Of a stretch of 64,000 bases of DNA, positions 1 through 13,035 are shown one piece after another; position 1 is the first letter of the stretch; each line of letters starts with the position of its first letter. Below the pieces are notes generated by a model that was given only the letters and a program-made list of their open reading frames with translations, made no database searches and had not been told where the DNA came from. Where the stretch lies: contig WFMF01000184.1 in NCBI GenBank assembly GCA_011033025.1, forward strand, positions 277,102 to 341,101, written 5' to 3'. The position numbers and the translations under genes are program-made. The stretch comes from Beroe forskalii. Lineage: Eukaryota; Ctenophora; Nuda; Beroida; Beroidae.

Positions 1-289
1 CTGATGGTACACCTACATCGCAGATGGCAGGGAGACCTTACAACTGTAGGGTAACTGCTGATAATTCACAGTTTAGTCTCTTCCGCCTCTTATGCATATG
101 TCAATCCTTGAATTCGAAAATCGATATGAAGTATTTTGTTATGTTTGTAGTGTATCCATACACCTCTATAGATAAGACATTGGATTCTGTTTGATATTTT
201 GCTTTCCCCTAACAAGGGGAGTTCCTGAGCCCGCATAGGTTGTGTGCAGCGCCTTCCCTATCATGATAGCAGGGGTATAGTGTATACGT

Positions 290-500
290 GTACGGTGGCC
301 GAGCAGGCTCACTTTTTTTTACATAAAAAATTTTTCATAAAAAATTTTTTATGTAAAAATTTTTGAGCTGCCTTTCGTCCAACCCCGTGGCCGAGGAGGA
401 TCAAAAAATTTCATGTAAAAATTTTTGAGCCTTTTCGTCCACTGCAGTGGCCGAGAAGGATCACTTTATTTCACACAAAATTTTGATCCTCCTCGCTTCC
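290..500. repeat. Short AT-rich tandem repeat, about 3 units
   Basis: Units of roughly 60-90 bp share the pattern gtggccgagnagg followed by atca and runs such as ttttttacataaaaaattttt. The A/T runs are themselves inverted (aaaaatttttt next to its complement), so the unit can fold. No coding potential is visible. A GC-rich CG-alternating stretch follows at about 548-602. Confidence 0.6.
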
Positions 501-1528
501 ATAGATCTAATTTCAGCATAATGGCCATTGGCCACGTCGTTCGCACCTGCTGTAGCCGCGCGCGCGTTAGGCGGCCGATCTAGCGCGCGGCGCGCACGCG
601 CAGATGGAATTCTGACAAATTATTTGAGTCGATTTTTTTGTATTTTTTTATTGAGCAGTAATTATTCAAATTAATTTGATGAAAAGACCGTAGAATTATT
701 TTTCCAGCCCTACGAAACCTATGCACTCGTTGGGGCGATTTTTGCGCTACTCGGTGTCAGAACAACCTATGACAAATTATATACCATTCGAAAGGTCTTG
801 TTCTCAGTAACACAGCGCAAAAAAGATCATGTGATTCTGATGCTCCTATCAAAATTTATGACCAATTTACTGATTTCTGTCAAAATGCGCCGCATAGCGC
901 GTAAATATCTCATCGTGCCTAAATAACTTTGCGACGCTCGTCTCTGATTGGCTGAACGCTGTGGAGTGCTCTGATGTCGTAACAGCTCATTTGTGCAGTG
1001 CTTCAATTTTGTTCCGTGGTTTCGTTACCTGTGGTTCCAGCTTGTGAGCTTGTTTGATTAACCAGTTATGAGTTATCAAGGTGACGTCATCAGAGGACCG
1101 GTTCTTCTGATTTCAGATTTAATTCTACTGATGCTTCATTTCCCTGTATTTTGTTTTGCGTTATTTTGATCGGGTAATTTTTGCCCATTATTCATTACCA
1201 AATATGATTTTCGAAAGCTCCTGATTTAAAGTTTATCGTATCATTTAAACGTTTTAACTTGCTCTCTAAATTACCAAATATGCACATTGAAGGGAAATGC
1301 ATCTCTTGAGCATGTTGAAGACGGCTGGGAGTTGTTGTGGCAAGAGCAATATAAACAGTGCTCTGGCCCCAATCATACAGCTGTCTCTCATCACAGATGA
1401 AGTGCCGAGGTTGAGGTGAATTGTTTGCAGTACCGAGTGAAACAGGCGTCAGATACAGGGCCAACGACATCGTCGGGCCTATTTGAGGCCATCCAGAAAT
1501 GAGCTCATAAAATCGGCCCCCCTTTTTT
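501..1528. other. No gene seen
   Basis: Open frames here are short, and one runs into the N gap. I see no splice-bounded exon. A CCAATCA-like fragment (gattggctgaacgct) lies near 948-962. Confidence 0.5.
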
Positions 1529-1628
1529 NNNNNNNNNNNNNNNNNNNNNNNNNNNNNNNNNNNNNNNNNNNNNNNNNNNNNNNNNNNNNNNNNNNNNNNN
1601 NNNNNNNNNNNNNNNNNNNNNNNNNNNN
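1529..1628. other. Assembly gap of exactly 100 N
   Basis: The N run is exactly 100 bases, a conventional scaffold spacer rather than a measured distance. Features on its two sides should not be assumed adjacent. Confidence 0.98.
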
Positions 1629-2002
1629 CATGGACTTTCAATTTCCCCTAGTATTGATCCTGAAAGAGACTGTTGTAGCTGTAGTGGATCGTATCAATTG
1701 ATTCCTGCTACCAATGTTTGTCCCACTTCCGAATGATATCACCCCCACCTGGATGTGGTAGACAAATGATAAAACGGAGTTAAAGGGGAATAAACTAAAT
1801 AGCAAAATATGATACTATAGAATAGTCTCAGACATCTGCAGCTAGATGTAGGTAGAACTGAAGGTGTAGCTTGATTCTCTCAGGTAGGTGTAACTATATC
1901 ATAAAGGGCATCCTATAGGGGATGTAGTCTGGTTAGTATCAGGTGAAACAAAGCCTGTCAGCCAGACAGTACTGAAATAGGTTGTTGAAGATGTCATTCA
2001 GG

Positions 2003-2427
2003 AAGACGATTGCGCAAGAATGTGATGATCTTTGTTCTCGAAGAAGAAAGTGAAGAAGATTTGGGTGGCAAGGTAAACGAGCTTCTACAATCTACATTCA
2101 TTGGGAGAGAAACCCCGTGTTGAAGGTTGTCGTGTTGGACAGAGGAAACCCAGTGGCGGAACTGAAAGGCCTGTTTAGGCAACAAAAGCTTCGTCCTCAG
2201 TTGCAAATCAGATACTCGTCAAGTCTAGGAAACTTTCTTTCTTAGATAAGTACTGTGAGAAAGTGTTTATCAACCCGGACAGATCTCCAGAGGAGAAAGA
2301 ACTGCGGAGGGAGCTGGTGAAGGAAGTGAAACGCTTGTCAGAAGAAGACAAAGAAAAGAGACACTATCTCAAGAACAGGCATGTTTGCAGTTTTCAAAGG
2401 AGTAAGGGAGGACAACATAGGGATTAG
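2003..2427 (+). pseudogene. Decayed LINE ORF1-like fragment
   Basis: The first part translates as a basic strand followed by an acidic helix (RKNVMIFVLEEESEEDL, then VNELL). After a stop and frame change, a second part reads DKYCEKVFINPDRSPEEKEL and continues into a lysine/arginine-rich helix ending in a KNRHV motif. The order 'RKNxxIFxL, then VFxxPDxxPEEKExxxxLxxELK' is typical of the RNA-binding ORF1 product of L1/CR1-type LINEs. At least one frameshift or stop separates the halves, so it is a relic. I saw no reverse transcriptase part next to it. The assignment is from pattern memory only. Confidence 0.5.
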
Positions 2428-2559
2428 CGACATGTGTACCATATGACAATCAGCTGGAGACTTGCACGGTGTCATATTCTTGTTTTGAATCTGATTGACT
2501 CAGTTTGTTTGTGTTTTTAAGTTTCTAGTTTCTTGGTGTGAGTAAACAACTTTAAAGGT

Positions 2560-4065
2560 AGAAAAGGCGATGTCAAGACTAAGGCATATATGATGTCAGG
2601 TAGTAAAGGACGTCAAGGAAGCAAAGCAGTGTCAAATAAGTAGAATGTATTAAAGCGATGCCAAGATATTAAAGTGGTAGTCAAGCATGTAAGATTTGTG
2701 CCTAGGAAGTAAGGCGGTATGATGGTAGTTTAGCGGTGCAAGCAGCTAAGTTAGTAAAGGTAGTACCGTGATATTAGGGCAGTTAACTTAATTTAGAGCG
2801 GTGTCAAGGAAGTGAGGCAATGGCAAGGCGATGAGGTGGTATCAGGTAGTAAACCGACGCCAAGAAAGTGGATTTATAGTGTTATTGAATAGTGTTATTA
2901 GATAGTAATATTTTCAGTAAAACACAAAAACGGTGTCAACGGAGTAAAACGGTGTCAACGTAGTAGAGTAGTTTTAAGGACGTATGTCGTGAGACGGTGT
3001 CAAGGAAGTATAAAGGAATTGTCACGAGAGTTAAGTGGTTCCAGCAGTCACGGTAGTAAAGTTTTAAAGTGGTAGTAAGGTGAGCAAGGTGGTATCAGGG
3101 CAGTTAACTTATTAAAGCGGTGTCTAGTAAGTGAGGCAGTTTCACAGTAGTAAGGCGGTGCCAGGTAGTAAAGCGTAGTCAGAGAGTAAAGCGGTGTCAA
3201 ATAAGTATTTTGTACACTGAAACGGTGTCAAGGTAGTAAGGCGATTCAAAGGTAGTAAGGCGGTGCCACGCGGTAGTTAAGCATTGCTGCAGCCAAGGAA
3301 GTAAAGCGGTGTGAAGGTAGTTATTTGTCAATGAAGTAAAGATAAAATGGTGTCAAGGTAGTTAGTCGGTGGCAAGACAGTAAGGGAGCACTAAGGTATT
3401 AGTAAAAGCGGTTCCAAGGTATTAGAGTAGTGTCAAGGTAGCGAACTACCTTACGAGACATATTTAAAAGGTACGAAATTTGGGGATTTTACGAAAAAAT
3501 CCCCATATTTTCGTTCCCCCAAAATTTCGATCCCCAAAATTATTTCCCCCAAATTAGTTAATTGCGGGTTTGTGATTTGACTAACAGTGCATAAAATATG
3601 GAATTCCCAGACAAATTTCAATAAGTATATCAGTGCAGAAGAGTTAAAAATATTTCAAATGCAGTGATTCCTAATAAAACCTCCTACACTCGACTCTCGA
3701 TAAAGGGATCTTGTACTGGAAATTCTACTACTTGATCACCTCAGTAATATTGGCCTTTCTGAAGTTCTGATTTATTCCCAAAAGTTACCTTATTTTTTTC
3801 GACTTTGAAAAAAGGCGAAAATCACCTGATTTAATTTGGGGTACGAAATTTGGGGATTTTTGAAAAAAATCCCCATATTTTCGAACCCCAAAAATTTCGA
3901 TCCCCGGAATTATTGTCCCATGTTATTTTGTCTTGTAAGGTAGTTAAGCAGTGTTAAGGTTGTAAAGCAGTGACAAGGTAGCAAAGTGGTGTCAAAGAAA
4001 TAAAGCAGTGTCAAGGTATTAAAACAGTACCAAGGTTAGAAAACGGTGTCAAGGTTCAGGTGGGT
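2560..4065. repeat. Degenerate minisatellite, about 19-bp unit
   Basis: Diverged copies of roughly GGTGTCAAGGTAGTAAAGC run from 2560 to about 3450 and resume at about 3940-4065. The interruption carries two copies of a hairpin-forming segment (3479-3550 and 3842-3920), each starting gtacgaaatttgggga and folding on tccccatattttcg. The array has no open frame of note. Confidence 0.75.
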
Positions 4066-4579
4066 ACAGGTAGATGTACCTGATGGAAATTCACATTTTT
4101 GTTACATGACTGGAATAAAGTCTCCTTGAGTTCCCGACGGGAACTGAAAAATGAAAACCGAACTGAAATATTTGGGGAAATCTGAAACTAAACAAACTCT
4201 GGCAATGGTACCTGATTAATGGAGTAAAATAAAGTAGGCAAATAGGGGTTAAATTTTTCGGGGTTGCCCCCCATATAATTGGGCTTATCCAGGGTATTTC
4301 AATTGATCTCTATTTTTGCCCGTAAAAACCCGTAATATAATTGTGGTTTTAGCCGTGTTGAGTTACTCGAGTTATGTGTTGCAGTGATAAGTAGGAAGTT
4401 CTTACTGTATTCATTAATAATTATATTAGTTGAAATTTTGAAATTCAAGAAAAATAATGATCGGCATTTTCTTCCGAATGACCAGAAACTTGAAAGTATA
4501 TCATTTTGTTCACAATGTTACTTGTGTGTACGGTGTAGTTTATAATTAATTAAAGTGTATAATTTGATAATTGATGACG

Positions 4580-4990
4580 TCATACGGGTTTCCACCGTTT
4601 TTTATGGGTTTGAACGGGCCTTCACGGGTTTTTGCGGGTTTTCGTGGGTTTTTATGGATTTTCACGTGTTCTTACGGTCTTTGCGAGCTCTTGCGGTTTA
4701 TCGCGGGTTTTAACAAGTTCTTGCGGATTTTTACGGGTTTCTACGAGCTAATGCGGGTTTTCACGGGTTTTGACGAGCTATTGCGGGTTTTTACGGGTTT
4801 TGATGAGCTTTTGCGGGTTTTTACGGGTTTTGACGAGCTATTGCGGGTTTTTGCGGGTTTTTCGCGAGTTATTGCGGGTTTTCTCGGGTTTTAACCAGCT
4901 AATGCGGTTTTTGCGGGGTATGACGGTTTTTTCGGGTTATTGCGGGTTATTGCGGTTTATTACGAGTTCAGTACGGGTTTTTTCCTAGTT
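4580..4990. repeat. TTTTACGGG-type minisatellite
   Basis: A block of diverged GCGGGTTTTTACGGGTTTT units with a longer period of about 42 bp (…GACGAGCTATTGC…). It creates a spurious 107-residue frame of FTGFDELLRV repeats. A short related stretch (gacgggctttgg, gatgggtattta) is at 8267-8345. Confidence 0.75.
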
Positions 4991-5070
4991 GTCACTTTTT
5001 ATTTCGAGACACATGCGCTTTTTTGAGATAATTTGTTCAAAAATCCCGGTGTCCGACGTTACTTGGGGCC

Positions 5071-7622
5071 TTTAAACGTTACGGAGAAGCTTAATGTTAT
5101 AGCTCTATTACCTATGTTATAGATCTATGTTATAGCTCTATGTTATAGCTCTCTAGGTACTCGTAGACCTATAACTCGTTGTTAGCAATAATTGTTAATC
5201 CAACGTCAAGCTTTGAGTGACGATTGGCCGATTGGAACTGAGAGCTAGCGTAGTTTAAGTTTCATTCAAACAGCTCATGTTTTCATAAAATTCCATATTA
5301 CGAAGACCCCTTTATCTAATGGCTAATCTCCATTTATTCTTTTTGGTATGTGGTAGAGAGAGGATTTGGCAACGCAGGTATTGATTGCCTGATTGCCTGT
5401 TATCTATGATCGGAATTCAATACCTTTTTGGCCTTTATTTAGCCGGCCTTTTTTAATAGGCCCCACGGACAAAAATCGAACCAATTTTGAATCCTTTTAA
5501 ATATTTTAACGCGCCCTTTGGAGCAAAATTTTTCAAGTAGTTGGCAAAAAGGAAATATTTGCTCAAAAATAGCCACAAAAAGCATCTTATACCTTTATAC
5601 TGAAGTTCTGAGTAGCGATCTAACATCAAGAAGCCCGACCACCATCGCGGAATTCCGCGCGGAATTCCGTGGTAAAATTCCGCGCGGAATCGACAGCGGA
5701 ATCAAGGGCGGAATTCCGCGCGGAATTCCGTGGTAAAATTCCGCGCGGAATTCCGCGCGGAATCGACAGCGGAATCAAGGGCGGAAAATTCTGCGCGTAA
5801 TCAAAAGCGGAATCAACAGCGGAATCATGGTCGGAAGATTCCTGGAACATTACCTAAAAGGCGGAACTAGTCAATGCTAAAATCGCAAACAGAAATTAAG
5901 CTGTACTATATACTAGGAGTAGTTAAATTTACTTATCAATATGAATATAAAATATAATCTGAATCAAACGTTAATGTGCTATCGACTACATTGGTAAATA
6001 TTATATCAATCATTAAAGTTTAAATACGTGAATAAAGCTGAGTAAAGGCAACTTAATCAGTGTCAAGGCAAAGAGAGTCAGAGCAAACAAAGGATCGCAT
6101 GGCAGCATCAAAGAAATGATGTCTACAGATGGGATGGGTGTTGACCCCTATTGAGACCTGGTCACGTGACCCATATGCCTAGCATGCAAGGGTGGACAGA
6201 TGGATACAGTTGAACAACCTCTTACCTTTCTATCGCAAGAAATTCGGGAATGAACAAACCGCGGTACGTACAGTGGTATGACGGTATGTGTCGGGTAGTT
6301 ACGACATGTTCCGTGGTACAACTACATACCCCGTAACATATTCATACTAGTCGGCACATACCGCGGTACGTACCGCCTCTGCATGCGCATTTATTCCCGA
6401 ATTTAATATTTATTGCGATGGAGAGGTTGTCCTACGTTTTTTAGGACTTATTTTGCACGCGCAAACGCGCGTGTTTAGGGAACACGCGCGAATAGCGCGA
6501 GCGAACAAACAGGGACACATACCAGCATCAAGGAAATGAGATCTGCAGATGAGATACGCCTGGCATGTATAGAGCGAACCAGACACCCAATCAGCACTAC
6601 CAGACTGTATCAATCTGTCCACCCTTGCATGCTAGGCATATGGGTCACGTGACCAGGTCTCAAAGGGGTCAACACCCATCCCATCTGTAGACATCATTTC
6701 TTTGATGCTGCTATGCGATCCTTTGTTTGCTCTGACTCTCTTTGCCTTGACACTGATTAAGTTGCCTTTACTCAGCTTTATTCACGTATTTAAACTTTAA
6801 TGATTGATATAATATTTACCAATGTAGTCGATAGCACATTAACGTTTGATTCAGATTATATTTTATATTCATATTGATAAATAAATGTAACTACTCCTAG
6901 TATATAGTGTACGAGCTTAATTTCTATTTGCGATTTTAGCATTGACTAGTTCCGCCTTTTAGGTAATGTTCCAAGAATCTTCCGACCATGATTCCGCTGT
7001 TGATTCCGCGCAGAATTTTCCGCCCTTGATTCTGCTGTCGATTCCGCGCGGAATTCCGCGCGGAATTTTACCACGGAATTCCGCGCGGAATTCCGCGATG
7101 GTGGTCGGGCTTCTTGGATACTGCCCAAAATTTAGGTCATTATCTGTTTCTATCTGTGTTATGTAAATTCATTAATTGTACTGTTAAATCCATTTGACCG
7201 TCATTACATTGTAATGACGGTCGACAATTCAATTGAATTTAACAGTACAGAAGCCAAATAATAAAAGTTACTTCGGAACAAAATAAACTGGCCTTTAATT
7301 TAATCGGTCCCATTTTATTAGACTTTTTACCGGTCCTTTGGACAAAAATTTCCAAGTCGTTTTTGTCTAAATAAGGGCCAATAAAGTATACATTTTTTAC
7401 TTATAAGGGAGCTCTTCCAAGTTCCAAAAGCGAGGTTCTTAGGTCCATCGACTGTCAACGGTCGACAATTCAACGTACAACCTGAATTTTCAATGTTAAC
7501 TAGTGTGATCGGACATGATATGCCAAAAATTGAACGTTGAATAATATTCGCTCTTGAGAGACGTGATCGATGGTTCCTGAAATTTGAGATCGGCGAGTTG
7601 TTGACTGTGTTCTGTCACTGGG
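5071..7622 (+). repeat. Left arm of a 2.5-kb inverted repeat
   Basis: This arm is the near-identical reverse complement of 10274-12673. The outer boundary is at tttaaacgttacgg (5071) against ccgtaacgtttaaa (ending 12673). The inner boundary is at ctgtcactggg (ending 7622) against cccagtgacag (about 10274). Small indels separate the arms, and the left arm contains extra copies of the GGAATTCCGCGC motif. The loop (7623-10273) contains an NHL exon. The arm includes the palindromic element described at 5618-7115. Confidence 0.9.
5618..7115. mobile_element. Palindromic (foldback-like) element
   Basis: The two halves are reverse complements: about 5618-6212 begins aagaagcccgaccaccatcg and about 6612-7115 ends with its complement. 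Subterminal arrays of GGAATTCCGCGC and GGAATC lie at both ends. A roughly 400-bp centre (6213-6611) holds its own short palindromes (accgcggtacgtaccgc, acgcgcgtttgcgcgt). There is no transposase-like frame, so this is a non-autonomous foldback or MITE-like element. A second diverged copy lies in the right arm at about 10765-12120. I could not define a target-site duplication. Confidence 0.65.
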
Positions 7623-7900
7623 CCCCTCACGCCCCTCGGGGCGACCCAATATTGCGGGAAAAAATCCTCAAAATTTTTATTCATTATAAGCAACAAAATG
7701 GCGAAAGAATTTTTTTAAAATTCGAAATTTTAATTTTTGCGAAAAAAGGGCGTGGCCTCCCACGCCCCTCAGGGTGACCCAATATTGGGGACAAAATTCT
7801 CAAAATTTTTATTCATCATAAGGAACTCGATGGGGAAGGAATTTTGAAAAAAATTCGAAACTTTAATTTTGACGAAAAAAGGGCGTGGCCCCCACTCCCC
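7623..7900. repeat. Tandem duplication, about 125-130 bp unit
   Basis: The block 'cacgcccctcnggg-gacccaatattg … aaaattttgacgaaaaaagggcgtggcc' occurs about twice and a third partial copy follows near 7890. No coding capacity is visible. Confidence 0.7.
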
Positions 7901-9951
7901 TCAGGGGTGGCCAAAAAAAAATTCTATATTTTTCTGATTTATTATAACTTTCTTATAACACGATTAAAAAATAATTTTGATGCTAACTTGAAAACGAATC
8001 GCCACATATATATATATATTATATTAACAACACGCATTATATATAGTAAGATAACCGGAACTTTTTGCCTTATTGTAACTGGATTTCTTGAGAAATGCTA
8101 ACCGGTTGTTTGCTCCAGGTGGAGTTGAACAGGACAGTCAGGAAGTTTAAGTCCCATCCCCTCAACAAGCTGCCCCAAATAGGATCCATATTCGGGAGTT
8201 TTAGTTACAGCTCAGTCGCAGAGCACCCCCATCTCATTGGGGGCGAGGGATCAGGTGAGCTATCCTGACGGGCTTTGACGGGCTTTGGATGGGTTTTAAC
8301 TGGTATTTGATGGGTATTTACGGGTTTAGGATGGGTATTAAAGGGTTCTGGCGAGGGATTAGGTACCGTTGAAAGCTAGTGAAAATATGAAGTCTGAAAA
8401 ACCTCATTTTTGACGATTTTTGAGACAGGGGCCAACTTTGAAAATTCACATTTCCTCATCTGAGGCCTGATTTTAAAGATCATCTCGATTTTTATTTGCC
8501 AAGTCTCCAAAATTGTGAAATAATTTATGAGAAAAGGGTTTAGTAAAACTGTTGTGACAATTTTGATGCATTAGTACTGTTGACTTATTAATATTTGAAC
8601 ACCTATAGATTATAAAATTACTGAAACATCACGCATTATGTGATGCACAATCAACGCTTTTTTCTGTTTTTTAAATTAGAAGTGTAGCGATTGGATAATA
8701 TGAAAAATAGGGCGTGTTCATTTATATATAAAAAGTAAAAAGTTGTAAATACGATAAAAGCTCAGTACACTCGAGATGATTTAATGTCTTCACCCTTAGC
8801 AGTCTTCCATCATCAAGTTTCTATCACACTCACTTGTCGCACACAGAAAATATAAACAGATGAGGATGACGTCATTTTCATGAAGCATAAATGATCAATT
8901 ATTGACGCCGAACCGCCTATTTTTGCTCGCTACAACTTTTAAAATGTACCATGATACATAGTGTCAATAAATACCATGACTTGTCTTCAAAAAAGATGTG
9001 TTTATATATATATTTGGAAATATACATTATACTATATATCATAGCTCATGCAAAAACACAGCTGATCACCAGAAAGACAACCAGGATGGCCCTTCAACAC
9101 AGTTGATATACTCAGACAGGCTTCTTCGTTTTAATGAATGTTAATTTAATGGTATGCCCATCTGCTAGTTGTGTCTTTGTCTTAGTACAGTCACTGTTCA
9201 AAAGTTATCTGTCTAAGTTGAAATGTATTGCGATAAAAATAGCCAAAAAGCAAAATCACTTTTCTTTTTGAACAGTGACTGAATATTTATAGATGTCTTA
9301 AAGGAATGGTCGATTTGACTCACGCAATTCACCGCTTTAAACTCTAATAGTGACGTCACCAATATGGTTTGCATAGTTTTGTAAGCAAGGTTCTCTGATC
9401 AATACATTGTTTATCACTCCACACTGATTCCTGCTAAACGTGAAAGCAGGATGATCAATCTTTCCTTGGGAATGTACACAGTTTATAGATCCAGTTTAAA
9501 TTTGGTCAATATTTCCTTTCGCTATGGTATGCTTATGATAAATACTATTTCCGTACACAATTTCTACATATTTTGTATGATCGGCACGTTTATGAAATGC
9601 AACACGGAATGTAGTTTAACAGAACATTATTTTTGTGTATTGTTAAAAAAGCCTGCATATTAGAGCAAACATGAGTGAGTTTTTCTTTGTAATAATTTCT
9701 CACGCTCAATATTTCTATCATCACAGTGATTAATTTCATCGTTTGACTGATCGATTTCTAATTGATTTCTGTTTTGATTAGAAATTTGAATTTCTTCTTC
9801 TTACTTTCTTCGGTGTCGGGAACGACACTTGTTCAACGTATTGATCAACTACAGTGCATGTAATCATAACTTTTTGTTATTAAGGTGCGTGAAATCCATT
9901 TTTTGTCGCCCCAGGGCCTTATTAAATATAAGCTTAATCCCTTAATTTCAG
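7901..9951. other. Non-coding, with one CRE-bearing repeat
   Basis: No exon is recognised. A member of the dispersed TGACGTCA/ACCGCCTATTT repeat family lies at about 8855-8935. The rest is AT-rich and is probably intron or intergenic. Confidence 0.5.
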
Positions 9952-10151
9952 AGCCTGGAGAGTTCCGGTTCCCTACAGGACTAGCGTTCCACCCGAGTGG
10001 GTATGTGGTGGTGGTTGATCGGGCTAACACACTCCAAGTCTTCGAGATGACCGGATCTGTTGTCAAAGAAATCACACGGGAAAATGACCTTGGAACGCAA
10101 GGAAATGATTTCCTTGGACTAGCAAAACCGGGCAAAATAGGTGTTATGCGG
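9952..10151 (+). CDS. NHL-repeat exon (partial gene)
   Basis: The exon is bounded by cttaatttcag and gtaagt. It reads PGEFRFPTGLAFHPSGYVVV, then VDRANTLQVFE, which is one classic NHL beta-propeller blade (F..P.G.A....G.+.V.D..N...QVF). A linker (VVKEITREND) and the sequence to GVMR follow. The exon is 200 nt and ends in phase 0. NHL blades form binding propellers in TRIM-NHL and related proteins; no RING, B-box or other domain is visible here to say which. It sits in the loop of the 5.07-12.67 kb inverted repeat. It may belong to the same gene as 19130-24120 or be a separate broken copy. Confidence 0.65.
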
Positions 10152-10273
10152 GTAAGTAAAGTGGATACCTATGGAATGGTTTTTACTCATAATATTGACT
10201 ATGGTTTCATTAGATCCCCATTTCCCCATTGTTCCCGTTGATTTCTGGCTGGAAAGACGTGAATCATTGATTT

Positions 10274-12673
10274 CCCAGTGACAGAACACAGTCAACAACT
10301 CGCCGATCTCAAATTTCAGGAACCATCGATCACGTCTCTCAAGAGCGAATATTATTCAACGTTCAATTTTTGGCATATCATGTCCGATCACACTAGTTAA
10401 CATTGAAAATTCAGGTTGTACGTTGAATTGTCGACCGTTGACAGTCGATGGACCTAAGAACCTCGCTTTTGGAACTTGGAAGAGCTCCCTTATAAGTAAA
10501 AAATGTATACTTTATTGGCCCTTATTTAGACAAAAACGACTTGGAAATTTTTGTCCAAAGGACCGGTAAAAAGTCTAATAAAATGGGACCGATTAAATTA
10601 AAGGCCAGTTTATTTTGTTCCGAAGTAACTTTTATTATTTGGCTTCTGTACTGTTAAATTCAATTGAATTGTCGACCGTCATTACAATGTAATGACGGTC
10701 AAATGGATTTAACAGTACAATTAATGAATTACATAACACAGATAGAAACAGATAATGACCTAAATTTTGGGCGGAATCAACAGCGGAATCATGGTCGGAA
10801 GATTGAACATTACCTAAAAGGCATTGAACTAGTCAATGCTAAAATCGCAAATAGAAATTACACTATATACTAGGAGTGTTACATTTATTTATCAATATGA
10901 ATATAAAATATATCTGAATCAAACGTTAATGTGCTATCGACTACATTGGTAAATATTATATCAATCAGTTTAAATACGTGAATAAAGCTGAGTAAAGGCA
11001 ACTTAATCAGTGTCAAGGCAAAGAGAGTCAGAGCAAACAAAGGATCGCATAGCAGCATCAAAGAAAATGATGTCTACAGATGGGATGGTGTTGACCCCTA
11101 TTGAGACCTGGTCACGTGACCCATATGCCTAGCATGCAAGGGTGGACAGATTGATACAGTCTGGTAGTGCTGATTGGGTGTCTGGTCTGCTCTATACATG
11201 CCAGGCGTATCTCATCTGAATCTCATTTCCTTGATGCTGGTATGTCCCTGTTTTATTCTCGCGCTATTCGCGCGTGTTCCCTAAACACGCGTTTGCGCGT
11301 GCAAAATAAGTCCTAAAAACGTAGGACAACCTCTCCATCGTAAATATTAAATTCGGAATAAATGCATGTGCAGAGGCGGTACGTACCGCGGTATGTGCCG
11401 ACTAGTATGAATATGTTACGGGGTATGGTACCACGGAACATGTCGTAACTACCGACACATACCGTCATACCACTGTACGTACCGCGGTTTGTTCATTCCC
11501 GAATTTCTTTGCGATAGAAAGGTAAGAGGTTGTTCAACTGTATCCATCTGTCCACCCTTGCATGCTAGGCATATGGGTCACGTGACTGTAAGGTCTCAAT
11601 AGGGGTCAACACCATCCCATCTGTAGACATCATTTCTTTGATGCTGCCATGCGATCCTTTGTTTGCTCTGACTTTCTTTGCCTTGACACTGATTAAGTTG
11701 CCTTTTACTCAGCTTTATTCACGTATTTAAACTTTTGGTAATGATTGATATAATATTTTACCAATGTAGTCGATAGCACATTAACGTTTGATTCAGATTA
11801 TATTTTATATTCATATTGATAAGTAAATTTAACTACTCCTAGTATATATACAGCTTAATTTCTGTTTGCGATTTTAGCATTGACTAGTTCCGCCTTTTAG
11901 GTAATGTTCCAGGAATCTTCCGACCATGATTCCGCTGTTGATTCCGCTTTTTGATTACGCGCAGAATTTTCCGCCCTTGATTCCGTTGTCGATTCCGCGC
12001 GGAATTCCGCGCGGAATTTTACCACGGAATTCGCGGGCCCCGCCTTGATTCCGCTGTCGATTCCGCGCGGAATTTTACCACGGAATTCCGCGCGGAATTC
12101 CGCGATAGGGTCGGGCTTGATGTTAGATCGCTACTCAGAACTTCAGTATAAAGGTATAAGATGCTTTTTGTGGCTATTTTTGAGCAAATATTTCCTTTTT
12201 GCCAACTACTTGAAAAATTTTGCTCCAAAGGGCGCGTTAAAAATATTTAAAAGGATTCAAAAATGGTTCGATTTTTTGTCCGTGGGGCCTATTAAAAAAG
12301 GCTAAATAAAGGCCAAAAAGGTATTGAATTCCAATCATAGATAACAGGCAATCAGGCAATCAATACCTGCATTGCCAAATCCTCTCTCTACCACATACCA
12401 AAAAGAATAAATGGAGATTAGCCATTAGATAAAGGGGTCTTCGTAATATGGAATTTTATGAAAACATGAGCTGTTTGAATGAAACTTAAACTACGCTAGC
12501 TCTCAGTTCCAATCGGCCAATCGTCACTCAAAGCTTGACGTTGGATTAACAATTATTGCTAACAACGAGTTATAGGTCTACGAGTACCTAGAGAGCTATA
12601 ACATAGAGCTATAACATAGATCTATAACATAGGTAATAGAGCTATAACATTAAGCTTCTCCGTAACGTTTAAA
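10274..12673 (-). repeat. Right arm of the 2.5-kb inverted repeat
   Basis: Reverse complement of 5071-7622 with small indels. It contains a second, partly deleted copy of the palindromic element (about 10765-12120), again ending in GGAATTCCGCGC arrays. The 5' part of that copy has lost most of the GGAATTCC block present in the left arm. Confidence 0.9.
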
Positions 12674-12687
12674 CTTGACAAAGGACA

Positions 12688-13035
12688 GTGTTTAGTTTAC
12701 TGATCGGATTTCTCATGCTGGGTCCATCGAAAAGCCAAGCAATCCAACAGCTAATGCACTATGTAGAATGTAGATTGAAGCTGAGGGAGACATTGCTATT
12801 TTTTGTTAATTGGGAAGATAAATCAGGTAAACTGCCACGTCCGCGTCTACAGCTGAACGAAAAATACCGAGTATTTAATTTAAGCATTTTAAGCAAGCAG
12901 GTAAGAAGTTTTAGGAATGTTATTTGTCTGGAAAAAAGAGGTTTTACGCATATTTCCGACATTAAGCGAGTATTGCAGTTAATAGAGGCAAAGAAAGTAA
13001 GTAGGTTTCACAGACTGCAAAGGTTAAAAAATTAA
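12688..13035 (+). other. 115-codon open frame, unrecognised
   Basis: An open frame rich in Lys/Arg/Leu (for example QLNEKYRVFNLSILSKQV) starts just outside the inverted repeat, with no ATG at its first codon. Its composition is protein-like rather than repeat-like. I recognise no family, and no splice sites clearly bound it. It could be a fragment of a mobile-element protein or chance. Confidence 0.2.

Noticed and set aside
4571..4988. FTGFDELLRV-repeat frame
   Set aside because: It is the translation of a TTTTACGGG minisatellite; units drift without respect for codons.
5626..5850. Asn/Ser/Arg-rich frames in the GGAATTCCGCGC arrays (both strands, also 6946-7128 and 12019-12305)
   Set aside because: They are by-products of palindromic repeat units and change with repeat number between copies.
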